Below are positions 46,965 to 58,939 of a stretch of DNA of 64,000 nucleotides, piece after piece. The stretch spans positions 1,059,001 through 1,123,000 of the forward strand of contig WPIO01000107.1 in the NCBI GenBank assembly GCA_009760855.2, in the 5' to 3' direction. Position 1 is the stretch's first letter; each line of letters begins with the position of its first letter. The translations under genes and the position numbers were made by a program. The stretch is from Cristatella mucedo. Its lineage: Eukaryota > Bryozoa > Phylactolaemata > Cristatellidae. The notes beneath the pieces were generated by a model, which did no database searches, was not told the origin of the DNA, and saw nothing but the letters and a program-made list of their open reading frames with translations.

Positions 46965-47043
46965 GTGTGTGTGTGTGTGCACACGCACGCCCTAGCACAT
47001 GCGCGCATTCGTGCATGTGTGCGTGCATGTGTATGTGCATGTG
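46905..47043. repeat. (GT)n / (GCAT-rich) microsatellite
   Basis: GT runs followed by ACACGCACGC and GTGCATGT repeats. Open frames in both directions are repeat artefacts. Confidence 0.95.
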
Positions 47044-47744
47044 TCTTGCAATGCCCTGAGAGTTTGAAATATAAGCTAGACCTCTCAGCATAGATTACCA
47101 AAAAAGCTAAGTCACTGAATTTGAACTTTGAGCAGGTTATGACATAGCTGCGAAAAGCAGAGGCTTACGAGAATGTGATGTATGACTTGAGCAAAATAAT
47201 TGAATTGCTTACAACCTGGCAACTCTATTAGGCAAGAGCTTGAGCCGCCTCATCTTGGAAGAGTAACCATCTGCCGATCGGTTAGTCAGAGTGGTGATTT
47301 TGAGCTTCTGTTAGCTTGTACTGGAGTCTGTGGGATGTCCATTGCTGTATCCACTGTAATATCCAAGCAGTTCTCTTTGCTTTTTCGAATACGGTTTACT
47401 GTTAGCCTGTCGTAGAGGATATAGAGCCATATAGAATAGTTGCTGACATATTGCTGCTTTAGCTCTGCACATCGCATGCATGGTGCAGCTACCCAAACTA
47501 GTGAAGACGGCTCAATCTTGATAGTGTGTCAGATGAGTCCGTAAGGGGGAGCTAAAGCCTATGGTACACAATTTAATACCAGTGAGTTTTTTCTACAGGT
47601 TTTTTTTAGAGGCAAAGGCTGAGAAAATACTGCAAACAAATATGTGTCTACCAATAAAATGTTCTTAATGGTTATATATCTATGTATTTCTGTCTTTGAC
47701 TCCACAAAGACTATGTGCGTTTTACCCTTGAGAGTTTTCTTTAG
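47044..47744. other. No gene seen
   Basis: Open frame 47,200-47,415 has no recognised motif. Confidence 0.35.
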
Positions 47745-48275
47745 TACACTCACAGCCTAAGCTGTGGTACGCATTTGTAAGCCAACCAATTTATCTCGTG
47801 CAACGAAGAGAAAGTGGGAAGCATTGCAGAGTCACGAGATCAGTTGTGGTAGCGAGTAACATTGAAGTAGCAGCTCAGGACGGCTGTACAAGGATGTGCC
47901 ATTACCGGCAGCAGGGGAGTAGTCATAGTTACCTAAGAATGGTGGAAGGGAGATTCACGGTCTACGACCTGCAGAGCCAACCAAATCTTCTGTCGCCAAT
48001 TGTCTTTAAGTGAATAATGAAACAGCTAAATCATTTTCCATTCAGGACGTGAAGGCACGAGGATGCTGAAACTGATGCAGCAGTTTAGCTAGGTATGGAG
48101 GAGGCAACCGTGGCTAGCCTTGTGGGTCATCATAGGAACTGTGCTCTGTATCTGTAGATCAACCGGCAGCCATCATAGCTCTTTACCAAAGGAAACACAA
48201 GGTCAAAACTCTGGACTTGGAACCTAGCCTTGCAGCCATATGCACAGCCGGCTGCAGTGGCCTAGTGCCTATTTT
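47745..48275 (-). mobile_element. LINE B 3'-end fragment
   Basis: The minus strand carries the GCCGGCTGCAGTGGCC-side RT C-terminus at 48,250, then the family B C-terminal and 3' end to the CACTCACAGCCTAAGC segment. Independent of the copies inside the duplication, because it lies in the spacer. Confidence 0.75.
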
Positions 48276-48639
48276 GGTATCTTACAGTGAAAAAGCACGT
48301 TACAATTGGGTCAACAGTTAAGTGAAATTAGTTTTTATAGAAATATACATACGAAAGAATCATGGCTAAACTGAATTCAAACGGAAGTAACATATCTACA
48401 ATTGTATCTGTCTCTGCATCATACGTGGGTTATGCTCATATTGTTAAACCTTGGTACCTCGACGTAGGTGTTGCATCTTTTTGATGTGCATGCTAGTGAC
48501 TTTCAAATGGCTTCATTACAGTGTAGCCTTGTGTCTTGACAAAATTTATATCCCAGTCAATCTTAGCCGATCAAAATGAATTTAAATGTGAGTTCAAATC
48601 TACTTGCACATACATAAAAGAAGTTTGAACGTAATATCA
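48276..48639. other. No gene seen
   Basis: Unassigned. Confidence 0.35.
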
Positions 48640-48750
48640 ATTCAGATGCTCTACATTTGCCACAAGGCATGAGCCCAGGGCGTTGGTGATCGGATACAAA
48701 CACCTTGACAAAGGTTGGGGGAGCATCATAACCATTGAATTGAATCATTG
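48640..48750 (-). mobile_element. SINE, strongly diverged
   Basis: ATCAATTCAGATGCTCTACA, then the CATGAGCCCAGG and CACCTTGACAAAGG segments follow the reversed order tail, B-box, A-box of the SINE family. Old copy. Confidence 0.55.
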
Positions 48751-48999
48751 AAACCAGTATGTTGCACCACTGCGTTAATACATTTTATTTTTTCGTTCTA
48801 TATTTTTATACGTGTCATAATACTTAATTGAGCTTTTTTGCAATCGTGGGCCTGTATGAAAACAAACCTATAAGAGATCTTTTCTACAGGGTCCTAAGAG
48901 TTTTTGTATTTTTGTATAATTGTATTATTACGTGTGGTGCTTTAGAAGCTGCTGCCAGAGAAGCAATAACAAACAGTGATTGAACTGAAAGGTACCATA

Positions 49000-50690
49000 C
49001 TTAAGAAAGCTTGAGCAAGGTCGCTTCTGTAGCTTCTTTGTCAAGAAGATAAACCAGATCAGAGAGTCCATCCCTAGGATGGCAGCATACAACCTGGACA
49101 GCTGTCCCCTATTCATGTAGCACCTGAATGTCTGTATTCAAGCTGATAAGTAGTGACCTCGTCCTGAAACTTGTATCACACTCAAAGAAGACAAAGTGTC
49201 GTTTGGACCTCATTCCCACTGTCCTGCTTCTACGGAGCACTGATTGGCTGCGGCCATGCATAACTAACATCATAAATATCTCATTAGCCTCAGGTCATGT
49301 CCCAGAAACTTTCAAAAAAGGCTGTAGTTATACTGCTCAAGAAACCTACACTAGATCAAGAGAACTTGAGAAATGCCCGCCAAGTCTTCCTTCTAACTTT
49401 CCTATCAAAGGCACTGGAGAAATTCACGTCCTATCTCAACGTGAGACTCTACAGTATTTATGTGAATAGAAAAAGATCCTCAGAGGAACTTCTAATACAT
49501 TGGGTACCTAGCTGCTTCGTCCTGTTCTGTTCAAGTTTTATACTCTTCGTCTTGCCGATATGATAGCCAAGCACAATCTAGGCTTTCACTGCTAGGAGGA
49601 TGACACAGGTTGTACCTTTGCTTTGATCCCTCCCAGCCCACTAGCACATCTAACTCGCTCAATTGTCTCACTACATGTATTGACAATATCCACACATGGA
49701 TGGCAGCAAATTTTCTTAAATTGAATTATGATAAAACCAACTTACTAGGCATGGGCAAAATAAGTTCAATTAAGAAATTGAAAAGGCTAACTCTCAAAAT
49801 CTGCTCTGCCAGCCAGCATATTTCCTGTTTAATCTGCAGGAAATTTAAGTATCGCATTCGCTAGTGACTTTTCATTAGACGACCACATGAGCTCCACAGT
49901 CAAGTCTGCCTACTTTAAGCTACATAACATTGCTAAAATTCGGGCTTGTTTAGACAATGATACCACATCTAAATAGGTCCAGCCATTTGTGACATGCGGT
50001 TTCGACTTCTTTAATTCACTGCTTGGTGGTCTACCGTCATGTGCACTCAGGTGCTTACAGCATACAGCCCTACAAATCTCTGCAGCAAGGCGTGGCTGTC
50101 AATATGTGTCTCAGTGACCACAATGCAAAGCATCTCACCGACCTACACTGACTCCCGGTCAAGCACCACGAACTTAAAGGTTTTGTCACTCACTTTAATT
50201 TCCCTTCATTCTTCGGCGCCAGCCTTCCAATCAGATCTTCTCCCCCACCAGGCTAAGCATCGTTTCACCTGCTTTTCGGGATACTGTTGACCTATACCTC
50301 GTTCAAACCTCAAATCCTTTCGAGACCATGCACGTCGTTGGTATGCTCCCAAAGCCTGGAACTCACTTTTGACTTATGGCATGACATCCCCTGACTTGAC
50401 CACATATAAAAGAAACTTGAAACACGTCTATTCAGGACAGCATTTCGTGGGTCCTACGATTTTTTCTTTATGTGATATGCATGATGGCACTGTTGCATGC
50501 TGCCACTAATCTAACTTGCACTCTAACCTGTGCATGTCACCCCTAATCATGTTATTCTTGTTGTTTATTGAGCACTCTACCACTAACCATTAGATCACGT
50601 TACCCTAGCAGCAATTGTAAAGCCCTTAGAATGAGAATGAGTTATCTGAGGGTGCTTTATCAAATGCCTTCTTCTTATAATTATTGTTTA
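49000..50690 (+). mobile_element. LINE A, 5'-truncated, lacking RT motif A
   Basis: Linker (CSFFVKKIN-like), RT fingers, then a deletion joining LLTFLSKALEKF to the TSYLNVRLYSIYVNRKRSS segment, which removes the catalytic motif A region. Then motif C remnants, WMAANFLKLNYDKTNLLGMG (49,700) and the C-terminal/3' UTR region with hairpin near 50,613-50,665. Confidence 0.85.
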
Positions 50691-52276
50691 CTACTGTAAA
50701 TTATGATTGGGTATAAGATCTAATATTGATAGAAGTTACAATGTGCTGGGTTATAACGGAAAATTGGTGAAGTAATTTGTGACTGCCTAGTGCTGCAGCA
50801 CTTCACTAAAGGGTTGACGTGATGGATGATTTCAAAAGGGTGGCAAGGAAAACCTTTTTCGAGCGCCCTGATTCAATATAGCTACTTTTCAGGCTTTGCG
50901 ATGCAAAGAAAGAATTCTTTGCACTGAACCAAGCCTACCCACAGAGAGTTAGCTATCTCAACTGGCTTGGTTCCGGGCTTCCTCTTGCTGCGAATTCTGT
51001 GCACGTGGCACATGAAAAAATTACATGGTCGCTTTAGCTTCGTCTACAAGTTTAGCCAATATTGTTCACCACGAGAGTCGTATCTGCAAGTTGCTGCACA
51101 GCAGCTCTTCTCTATAGTTGCACTGCCTCAAGCCACATTTCGATAACAAAGTCAGGTTTACAGGATTCTGTCATGAAAAAAGCATCAAAGGTTGAAGACC
51201 CAGACACTGTCCCTCCGGGAACGACCTATCTTATATTTAACTTGTTGATAATCACTAAAATGTAGAATACGTCTAAATTGCCTTTAAATTCGCTTAAATT
51301 GCTATATAGACAGCCTATAATGTCTGCTGTTGTTTGGCTGGATGTTGCGGTTGTGGTACGATCGTTGTTCGTGCATTACCACGTCCGACCTCAAATCGCA
51401 TAATGCATCGGTATATAAAAAGGTGGTAATAGTCAAAGAAGAATCAAAGTGCATATGTTTGGTGCCATTTATATTTTCAGTCGTCATTCTCCACAACCTT
51501 TATTCTTGAACATCCGGAAAGAAATTACCGAGTGATACGTAGGATTTTTTTTTTGTGTTGATATCCCAATGCTTAACTTATGTTCTGATCTCTTATTTCT
51601 ATTTCAGTACACAAAAATATTTCGATTATTTTACGCATCATATACAAAAATATGGTTTTATTTAATTATACATTTTTATTTAAATCAAACGTGCTACAGC
51701 TTCATGTTTGGATACACAAGGTGTCAATACGAGAAAGGAGTATCAGACTTAAAATGAGGATTGTTGGAGCAAATCTATTTTCAGCGGCTCAGCACTCATT
51801 CAAAATCTATGAGTCCGCGAAACATTATTGGTTGTTAATGTTTGTTTTAGCATGACTGGTAATAGTGATTGCAACGAATGATTTAAAATCTTGGTGTTAG
51901 CAACTGCAAATGATAGAGCCAAGTTCGCAAATGAATTTTTGACACTCGTCGCAGAATCCAGCAATTCCTCCGTTGTATCTTTTAAAATGTCTATCATGTT
52001 AAACTTAGAGCGTAGAAAACTTTTGATTTTCCGTCTTTTCGGTCCAACGTTTCGCCACTTTTCAAAATTTAGACTGGCTTTCATTGAAAACGGTGAGGTT
52101 CTCATTGCTTTATAACTCGTTTTTAGGTCACTTCATTTTCTCTGCCGAGATGCTGCTAAGATGAAATCTCTTCGACTGAGATTCCATAAACCAACGACTA
52201 GCCTTTCAGCAGGTTAATGCATAAAGCCTGATAATTTGCTTTTGGCTCCCCGTTTTTGCAGATTTCTATTTATTCT

Positions 52277-52277
52277 T

Positions 52278-52309
<32 letters not shown>

Positions 52310-52333
52310 CATGTTTGTGTGTGTGTGTGTGAA

Positions 52334-52420
<87 letters not shown>
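52277..52420. repeat. (GT)n microsatellite, copy 2
   Basis: About 144 bp of GT with a few interruptions, the expanded counterpart of 42,966-43,025. Confidence 0.95.
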
Positions 52421-52429
52421 ATCTCCTTC

Positions 52430-52790
52430 TGTAGCTCCATACAGTCGTTGGGACTATATGAGTGTTAAGCAGGAGAGTTTTGTAAAGCTCACTGACAGCC
52501 TAAGCGGCTTTCGGTGCGCATTCGGTAGCTAACAGACTTGGTCTAACTCAACAAAGAGAACGTTGGAAGCATAGCAGAGACAGGTGCACAGTTGAGGTAG
52601 TTGTTGAGGTAGTAGTGCACAGTTGGTAGTGAGTAGGATGGAAGTAGCAGCTCAGGACCGCTGATAAGGATCCACCGTCGTCGGCAGCAGGAAAGGATTG
52701 TGTTCTTTCCGTAAGAACCGTGGAAGCGAGTTCCACAATCTAGGACGTGAAGAGCTAAAGCTTCTGTTGCAAACGGTCTTTAGTTGATGT
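52430..52790 (-). mobile_element. LINE B 3'-end fragment (in duplication copy 2)
   Basis: Counterpart of 43,075-43,350. The minus strand carries the CGAATGCGCACCGAAAGCCG segment and the upstream C-terminal coding region. Confidence 0.75.
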
Positions 52791-53486
52791 CTTGAATAAC
52801 TATAATTGTATTATCAAATATTAACTATTTTATTAAAATAACAAATAAAACTGCAGGGAAAAAGTTATGTTTCTTTGGGAGAAAAAGCAACTGTATCTTC
52901 TTATTATTATTTTAATTTTTTTTCAGAAGAATTTTGCTTTACCAAATTTAAGTGCAGAGCCATTCACTTTAATGGCTTGCATTTTTCCAAGCTGAATTCT
53001 CTGTGCCTACTGGATATGCTGCTGCATGAAAAGCCTACCTCTAATTTATAATTCCATTATAGCTAATAAAGACTAATATCTAAAGTCTTCAATAACTCAA
53101 ATCTCTGATTTGGAGGGAAGTGATTCGGTTTATCTTGCGATGCTTATTGAGAAAGTCTCCCAGAGGCAAATGACAGTTATTATCAAAAAAGGTTATAATA
53201 CACACTTATTTAATCTTAGTCAAAAAACGTCAGCATAACTATCCACAAAAACGTGCAATTTTCACTTGTCAATATGGATGTGTAATAAATAGATGCGGAA
53301 ATGAAATATCCAATCCGTGACACCGAAAGGTAATTAGTATAATTTGAAGATTTTCAGACGAAAGCCTAATATCTAGAATGATAGCTTATAAACTGTTCAG
53401 GCATTAATGAGATTTGAGAATGATAAAGTTCTTTGTGGAATAAGAACTATGCTATCCCTAATATATATGTTTACACATCGCCATTA

Positions 53487-53665
53487 CTATGCACAGTAAT
53501 TAGTAGAGCTGCACGTAATCATAGCATCCGGCTTCACTTCTTCGATTGTGTACATCAGGTTTGACCTTGAAAAGAAGCAGGTACTTCCACTGTAGCCGTG
53601 GCACGGTCCGTACCATATTCCGATATAATGAGTTCCCGAAGATATTCCATAGCACACACCCTCCA
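53487..53665 (-). CDS. CTHRC1-like terminal exon, copy 2
   Basis: Same length (179 bases), same acceptor context and same stop position as 44,105-44,283. Seven base differences give four residue changes: Ile to Ser after CHGYSG, Lys to Arg before SNLM, Ile to Met after KPDA, and Thr to Ala at the last residue. All Cys and Trp residues are kept. It is the nearest terminal exon to 58,735-58,939 (intron about 5.1 kb), with which its phase agrees. The first 17 or so intron bases are also identical to copy 1, after which similarity drops. Confidence 0.82.
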
Positions 53666-54204
53666 CTAAAATTAAAAAATGTTATCTATAATTATGAAAG
53701 GCATAAGCATATTAAATTGTTTACGTAATTATTCACTTTAGTCACACTAGATAACAGTTTCATAAACATAACCAAAATATTTTTTCGACACCGCGACTAA
53801 TATATCATACTATGATTAGAAGAACTGAAGAATACATAATTGTAAATAACCAAGTAACAAAGTACCAATTATCCAATGACGAGCTTGTATACGGCATTGT
53901 CTGAGAAAATTAGCATCTCATAAAAAAATAAAGCTTTTAGAGAAGCCTCCAAACCCATAGTATTATTGGCGTTGTGTCTGTTTAGAATTAATCGGGCCTT
54001 TCTGTAGTGATCTTGTCATTCAGCTCGATAATTTCAGCACATTTACGGCAGTTAAAAAGCTATACTTGTTCGTAAGCTAAATGTTTTGTGAGCTAAGCTA
54101 GCAGCGAAAATACGTTTTCCGACAGTCGCATATAGAAAACTGAGCTTTTAGTTGGTCCCTGTATGAGGTTGGACACAAGGATACAGCCAGTATTATCAAC
54201 TAAT

Positions 54205-54390
54205 GCGGGCTACTAAAGGTCAAGGTGCTGCGCCACTCTTTAATTGTCGTTCTTTATTTTCTATCATGCATCATGCAGTTTTGCACAGTATTTTTCACCA
54301 ATCCAGCTTATTATAGGTCAGGGTGCTGTGCCTCGCCTTAATTTTGTTCTCTATTTTCCATCGTGTATCGTGCATTTTCGTTTTTAAAGG
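54205..54390. repeat. Local tandem duplication inside copy 2
   Basis: Two units, each AGGTCA(A/G)GGTGCTG(C/T)GCC followed by TTTAATT-like, TTTTCTATCATGCATC-like and GCA(G)TTTT segments. Copy 1 has one unit at about 44,845-44,910. Confidence 0.65.
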
Positions 54391-54824
54391 ATTATTACTA
54401 CGCTGAATTCCTTTACAAAAAATATATTTGGTTGGGTAAGATCCTTAGCTCTGTCTCGCTATGCTTAATCTCAGAAACTTGGTACTGTGCGTTATTTGCG
54501 CCATAATTATTTGTCCGGCACTGAAATAAAAGGCATGGCATTTCAATACGTTAGTTGGCAGACTGAAACTGATTTTAGTATGATGAGATATAACTCTGGC
54601 ATTGCATAGCTAGCCTGACAAAACCTCAACACTGCTGGTAGTAGATCAAGCGTTTTGGGCATCCCGTATACATTAGTGTACTTCCCTTAATTCAGGACTT
54701 CTGACCTGTTACGTTAATACGCTGCTACGGATGCGAAACTCGGCTTCTTGTTTGGCCCGTCAACAATCGAACAGCCGCTACGTCCTGCTAGTTCCGTCTG
54801 AAATTAACTGGCTCCTTATATAGT

Positions 54825-55185
54825 GTGGATACTGTTGCAAGATATCCCTCTGGTGTGCAGGTGATAGCACTATCTTGCACCAGCTTAACTATTCAACCCG
54901 CTTGCTCTGTTCCTGAGAGCACTTGCACCGCCAGCTCTTTATCGTTCAGTCGTCGAGCCGTGGCTTGCAAGGGGTTCGGGCCGGGAACTCGTGTGAACGG
55001 AATGTCTGCAACGAAAGCTTCCAGCCGTCGTCACTGCTGTGATTCGGCATCTTCTGATGCTCAGCTGCATACACGTCTGCTCTTATGAGCTTATACATGA
55101 CTCCCGTGTCAACTGTGTCAACGTGTCAACTGTGCACTTCTGCACTTGTCGTCCGTCAGCATCACCTTCAAATCCGAGTTTCTAG
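54825..55185 (-). other. Conserved block, copy 2 (frame broken)
   Basis: Homologue of 45,337-45,690. The open frame of copy 1 is disrupted here by a 2-base insertion after GCAACGA and an extra 8 bases in the GTGTCAAC repeat. If it was coding, this copy is a pseudo-exon. Confidence 0.4.
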
Positions 55186-56094
55186 CAAACAATGACATTG
55201 TTTTAATCGTAGGTGCTTGATACAGTTTACCTAGTTCGTATGCTTTTCTGATTTTCTATGTTTTGTTGGTACGATAGCGCCTGTGCTATCAGGTCTCGGT
55301 TAATGGTATTTTTGAAAGAAACACTCGCTCTTTTAATCGAACCCACAAACGTGTAAATAAAGTGGGTGCACCTTACTCCACAGAATAAGCGAGGGAGGTA
55401 AGGATTACAATATGCAATCTAGTCAAGCTCCTCTGGCCAACCTTTATTTACTACTTACCGACTTCCTCTACTCAGGGGCAGCTAATGCCTAATTTGGTAA
55501 TTTATCAGCCACTCTCTGCTGAGGGCTATAGCATGACAGATCGCTCTAATTTGCTCAATATATGTTTCCCTTTCACCGTATTTTATTGTGGCTAGAGCAA
55601 AACCAAGGAAGAATAATGATGAATGCTGAAGAATAATGAAGAATCGCCGAATGCCACGACGAGCCTTAGTAGGCTTGTGACGCCTATTACATTGAGGCTA
55701 TAGTGCTTTAATAGACTCGAAGAGTAACTCTGAGCTAGCACATTAAAGGAGAGCAAAGAAGAAGAACCAATTTCAGCTCAGTGGTTTTTGATAAGCTAGA
55801 AAAATATACTGAGTATCGACAACGTGGCCCAGCTACTCTTGAGAGTCAATTTAAAGGTAGACATATCATTCATGGAAGCCTGCTTGCATCCCAGGAGGAG
55901 CAGCCAGCTTTTAAGATTGACTAATGTTTCATTGACAGTCATTAATTCATTCATTAATATATTACCTGAAAGACCAAACTAAAGACTTGCTGTAGCCCGG
56001 CCAAGATGACCTGGGTCAAGACAAGAAGACCTGGCCTATGATAAACTTTACGTAACTGGTCTTGCAATATGTGAACTATGAGTCATTTGTCATA

Positions 56095-57690
56095 CGGTAT
56101 CGAAGCGACACTAGACCAAAAGAACTTCAGCAACAACCGCCCAGTTTCCCATATACCATTCCTATAAAAGACACTGGAACTGATCGCAGGCGACCAGCTG
56201 AACTCATATATCGAAACGTCAAACCTTGCTAGTAAGTTCCAGTCTGGCTTTGAAGCTAATCACTCCACAGAGTAAGCATTGCTTAGGGTTTACAGCAACC
56301 TACTTAGGAATGCAGACATGGGTAGAATGTCTCTGCTTGTTTTGCTAGATCTTTCGGCAGCTTTAAATACTCTCGAGCACAAAGTTTTTCTAGAGCGCCT
56401 TTAATCTCGCCTGGGCACCACTGGCAGTGCTCTTCAATGGTTCAGGTCCTATCTCAGTTGGAAACTCCAGAGTATTGATCTGAATGGACAAAGATCATCC
56501 AAGGCGCGTGTGAAAAATTTGGTACTGCCGGGCCTCTTGCTATATCCGGTTTTTTCCACGGTTGATATTCTCCTACTTGCCAATGTGATTGCCAAGCACA
56601 ATCTAAGCTTTCATTCCTAATGAATGACACTTGGTTGTACTTTTGCTTTGATCCCTCCCAGCCTTCGAGCACCTCCAGTTCTCTTAACTTCCTTACTGCA
56701 TGCATTGATAACATCCCTCAATGAATGTAAGCAAATTCTCTTAAATAAATGGTGATAAAACCACCTTATTAGTTTTGGGCGAACAGTGAGAGATTCGGAA
56801 ATTGAAAAGGCTAACGCTCAAAATCGGCTCTAATATCAAATCTCTTGGTGAATCTGAAATCTAGGTGTCATGTTCCAAAGTGACCTTTTCTTAGACAACC
56901 ACATCAGTTGCACAGTCAAGTCTGTCTACTTTCAGGTACGAAACATTGCTAATATTCTGGCTCGTTTAGATAGGGCTATTATATCTAAGTTGGTCCGTAC
57001 ATTTTTGACATCCCGTCTCGACTTATGTCACTCACTGCTTGCTGGCCTAAAAGCCTGCACAATCAGGCGCTTACAGCTAGTGCAAATTGAGGCTAGGATT
57101 ATCTTGCGTGAGCGTCAAAGTTGCCACATCACACCACATCTGGCGGACCTACGCTGGCTACCAGTCAAGCTATGGAGCGTGTTCAAGGTTTTGTCGCTCA
57201 CTTTTAGGTCCTTTCATTTGTTTGAATCCAGCCTACCAATAAAATTAACTGCCCCGCCAGGACAAGCATCGTACGAAATGCTTTCAGAATGTAACTGTTT
57301 ACTTCTTCCTCAGACAAATCTCAAATCCATCGAAGACTGTGCATTTAGTTTGTATGTGCCTGAAGCCTAGAACCCACGTCCGACTTGCATCATGACATCC
57401 CCTGTCTTGACCACATTTAAAAAGAAACTTAAAACGCTCCTATTTAGGACAGCATTTAGTGAGTCCCTGTGATTCCTCCTTTGTGTGCTTATACGTGTTA
57501 ACACTGTGCATGCTGGCACTAACCACACGTGAATGCTGTCCCTGTGCATGTCACCCCAAACCAAAATATTCATGTTGTTTGTCAAGCATGATACCAATCG
57601 TAATTTGATCGCGTTTCTGTTGCAGCAACTGCTAACCACCTACAAAGAGATTGAGTTCTCTGAGGTTTCTTCATCAATAGTATTATTGTT
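56095..57690 (+). mobile_element. LINE A, 5'-truncated
   Basis: It starts within the RT fingers (CGACACTAGACCAAAAGAAC). Motif A is altered (LLDLSAALNTLEHKV-like), motif C is lost, and the C-terminal frame is open at 56,870-57,370. The hairpin and short ATT tail end it near 57,690. It abuts the right edge of duplication copy 2. Confidence 0.85.
56870..57370 (+). pseudogene. LINE A RT C-terminal fragment
   Basis: 166 codons from the FQSDLFLDNHIS segment through VRTFLTSRLDLCHSLL, RRLQLVQIEAR, LRERQSCHITPHLADLRWLP to the FSLYVPEA segment. One of the longer surviving C-terminal frames; no catalytic motifs. Confidence 0.8.
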
Positions 57691-58734
57691 ATTATTACTA
57701 TGTAAATGGCTTAAGCAAAACCAAACAATCTATCGTGCTGAATGTCGCATAGAATTAGAGCCTGACCTAGGTGTGTCGACAGCATTAACGATTTTAGCCA
57801 AGTTGTGAGGAGAGAAGTTCTGGTAGAAAGATAAAGCCTCGTAATTTCATCCTAACGAAAGTATTACATTAGAATCATGATTCCATCCTGAGCTTTCTCG
57901 TAATGGAAATTACCAGAATGACTACTTTTGCTTATTGATGTTTTATACGGAGTTTTCATGAGCTTACAGGTCTTCATCTAAACTACTTGATCTAAAATTG
58001 TTTGTTAGTGAGGTTTTTCTGGATAGCTTGCTTTGTATTCGACATTCAGTTATGCAATCAAAAGTTTCCAGTTTAATAAATGAGATATTTTCAAAATTGG
58101 ATCTCTTTATTATTTAACTTTTGTGGTTATAAAGTTACTGATAATAAAATTAATTCAAGGCACAGCTTTCTATATACATTTGTGTATATGAACAGTAAAA
58201 ATTTTAATTTAGATGACATGCCTTGCTCAGAACTCAATGATTGCTTTTTCTTTTACTGGCAGTGCTGCAATAACAGACTTGAAAGGCATTCGCACGGTTT
58301 TTAATGGAAAAGCGGTCAAGATAGATGAGCACTTAATTATATTCTATGTCGAGTGGTCGTGCTAACCTTTGGTTTGCACCACCTACAGCAGTGTTGTTCA
58401 AATATGCGTCATGTCCACGACAAGAGCCTTAATATTTTTCTAATTAAATAAACACATATTTAGGTACAATTAGTTTCAAACGTGATGTCACAGGCATGGA
58501 TTAAATTGCTTCATGAGGAGATTACCCAGGTACATTTTAGAGTCACTGTACGTTACGGCAGCTTTGCCAGACTGTATTCTAAACAAAATTTGTTTCCTGC
58601 ACGCAATACCTTTTTTCATCTGCACTGTCACATATTCTTAAAAATTAAAATTATAGCTTGAATTGCTACATGCATGCCACTGTTGCTAACGCCTTCTGAA
58701 GAAAAGCCTAAATAGAGTATAGAATAAAACTCAC
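57691..58734. other. Probable intron, no gene seen
   Basis: AT-rich. On the model below it belongs to the intron after the 58,735-58,939 exon. Confidence 0.45.
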
Positions 58735-58939
58735 AAACTCCTGGATGGAAGTAAAAAAATGGCCTGTTAGCTCGAGTTACGATTTCAATTTTGCCTGGAG
58801 AAGTGCACTCTTTGTTGTCAATTGTGAAGTAATAACGACAACAGCCAGTCTCATTCAAGCCAATATATGGGAAACCGATCGAAGTTGCCATCCAAAGATG
58901 TAGTCCACTTTCATTTGACAGTTTGACGTATTGAGTGAC
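58735..58939 (-). CDS. CTHRC1-like internal exon
   Basis: A 205-base exon between acceptor CATGGCTTTCAG and donor GTGAGTTT, phase 0 to phase 1. It encodes VTQYVKLSNESGLHLWM, IGFPYIGLNE, then TGCCRYYFTIDNKECTSPGK, IEIVTRAN and FFYFHPG. From memory the CTHRC1 C-terminal domain has the ACCQRWYF, ...ECSGP and IEAI motifs at this place. Two N-glycosylation sequons (NES, NET) fit a secreted protein. The open frame continues a few codons past the donor without similarity. The next exon must begin with two bases of a split codon, as both 53,487-53,665 and 44,105-44,283 do. Upstream exons (signal peptide, collagen repeat) are not found in the window and may lie beyond 64,000. Confidence 0.85.

Larger units (their letters stand above)
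50740..56050. repeat. Segmental duplication, copy 2
   Basis: Homologous to 41,265-46,535, direct orientation, spaced about 9.5 kb. It differs by indels, a longer GT microsatellite and an internal tandem duplication of about 100 bp at 54,205-54,390. Confidence 0.9.
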
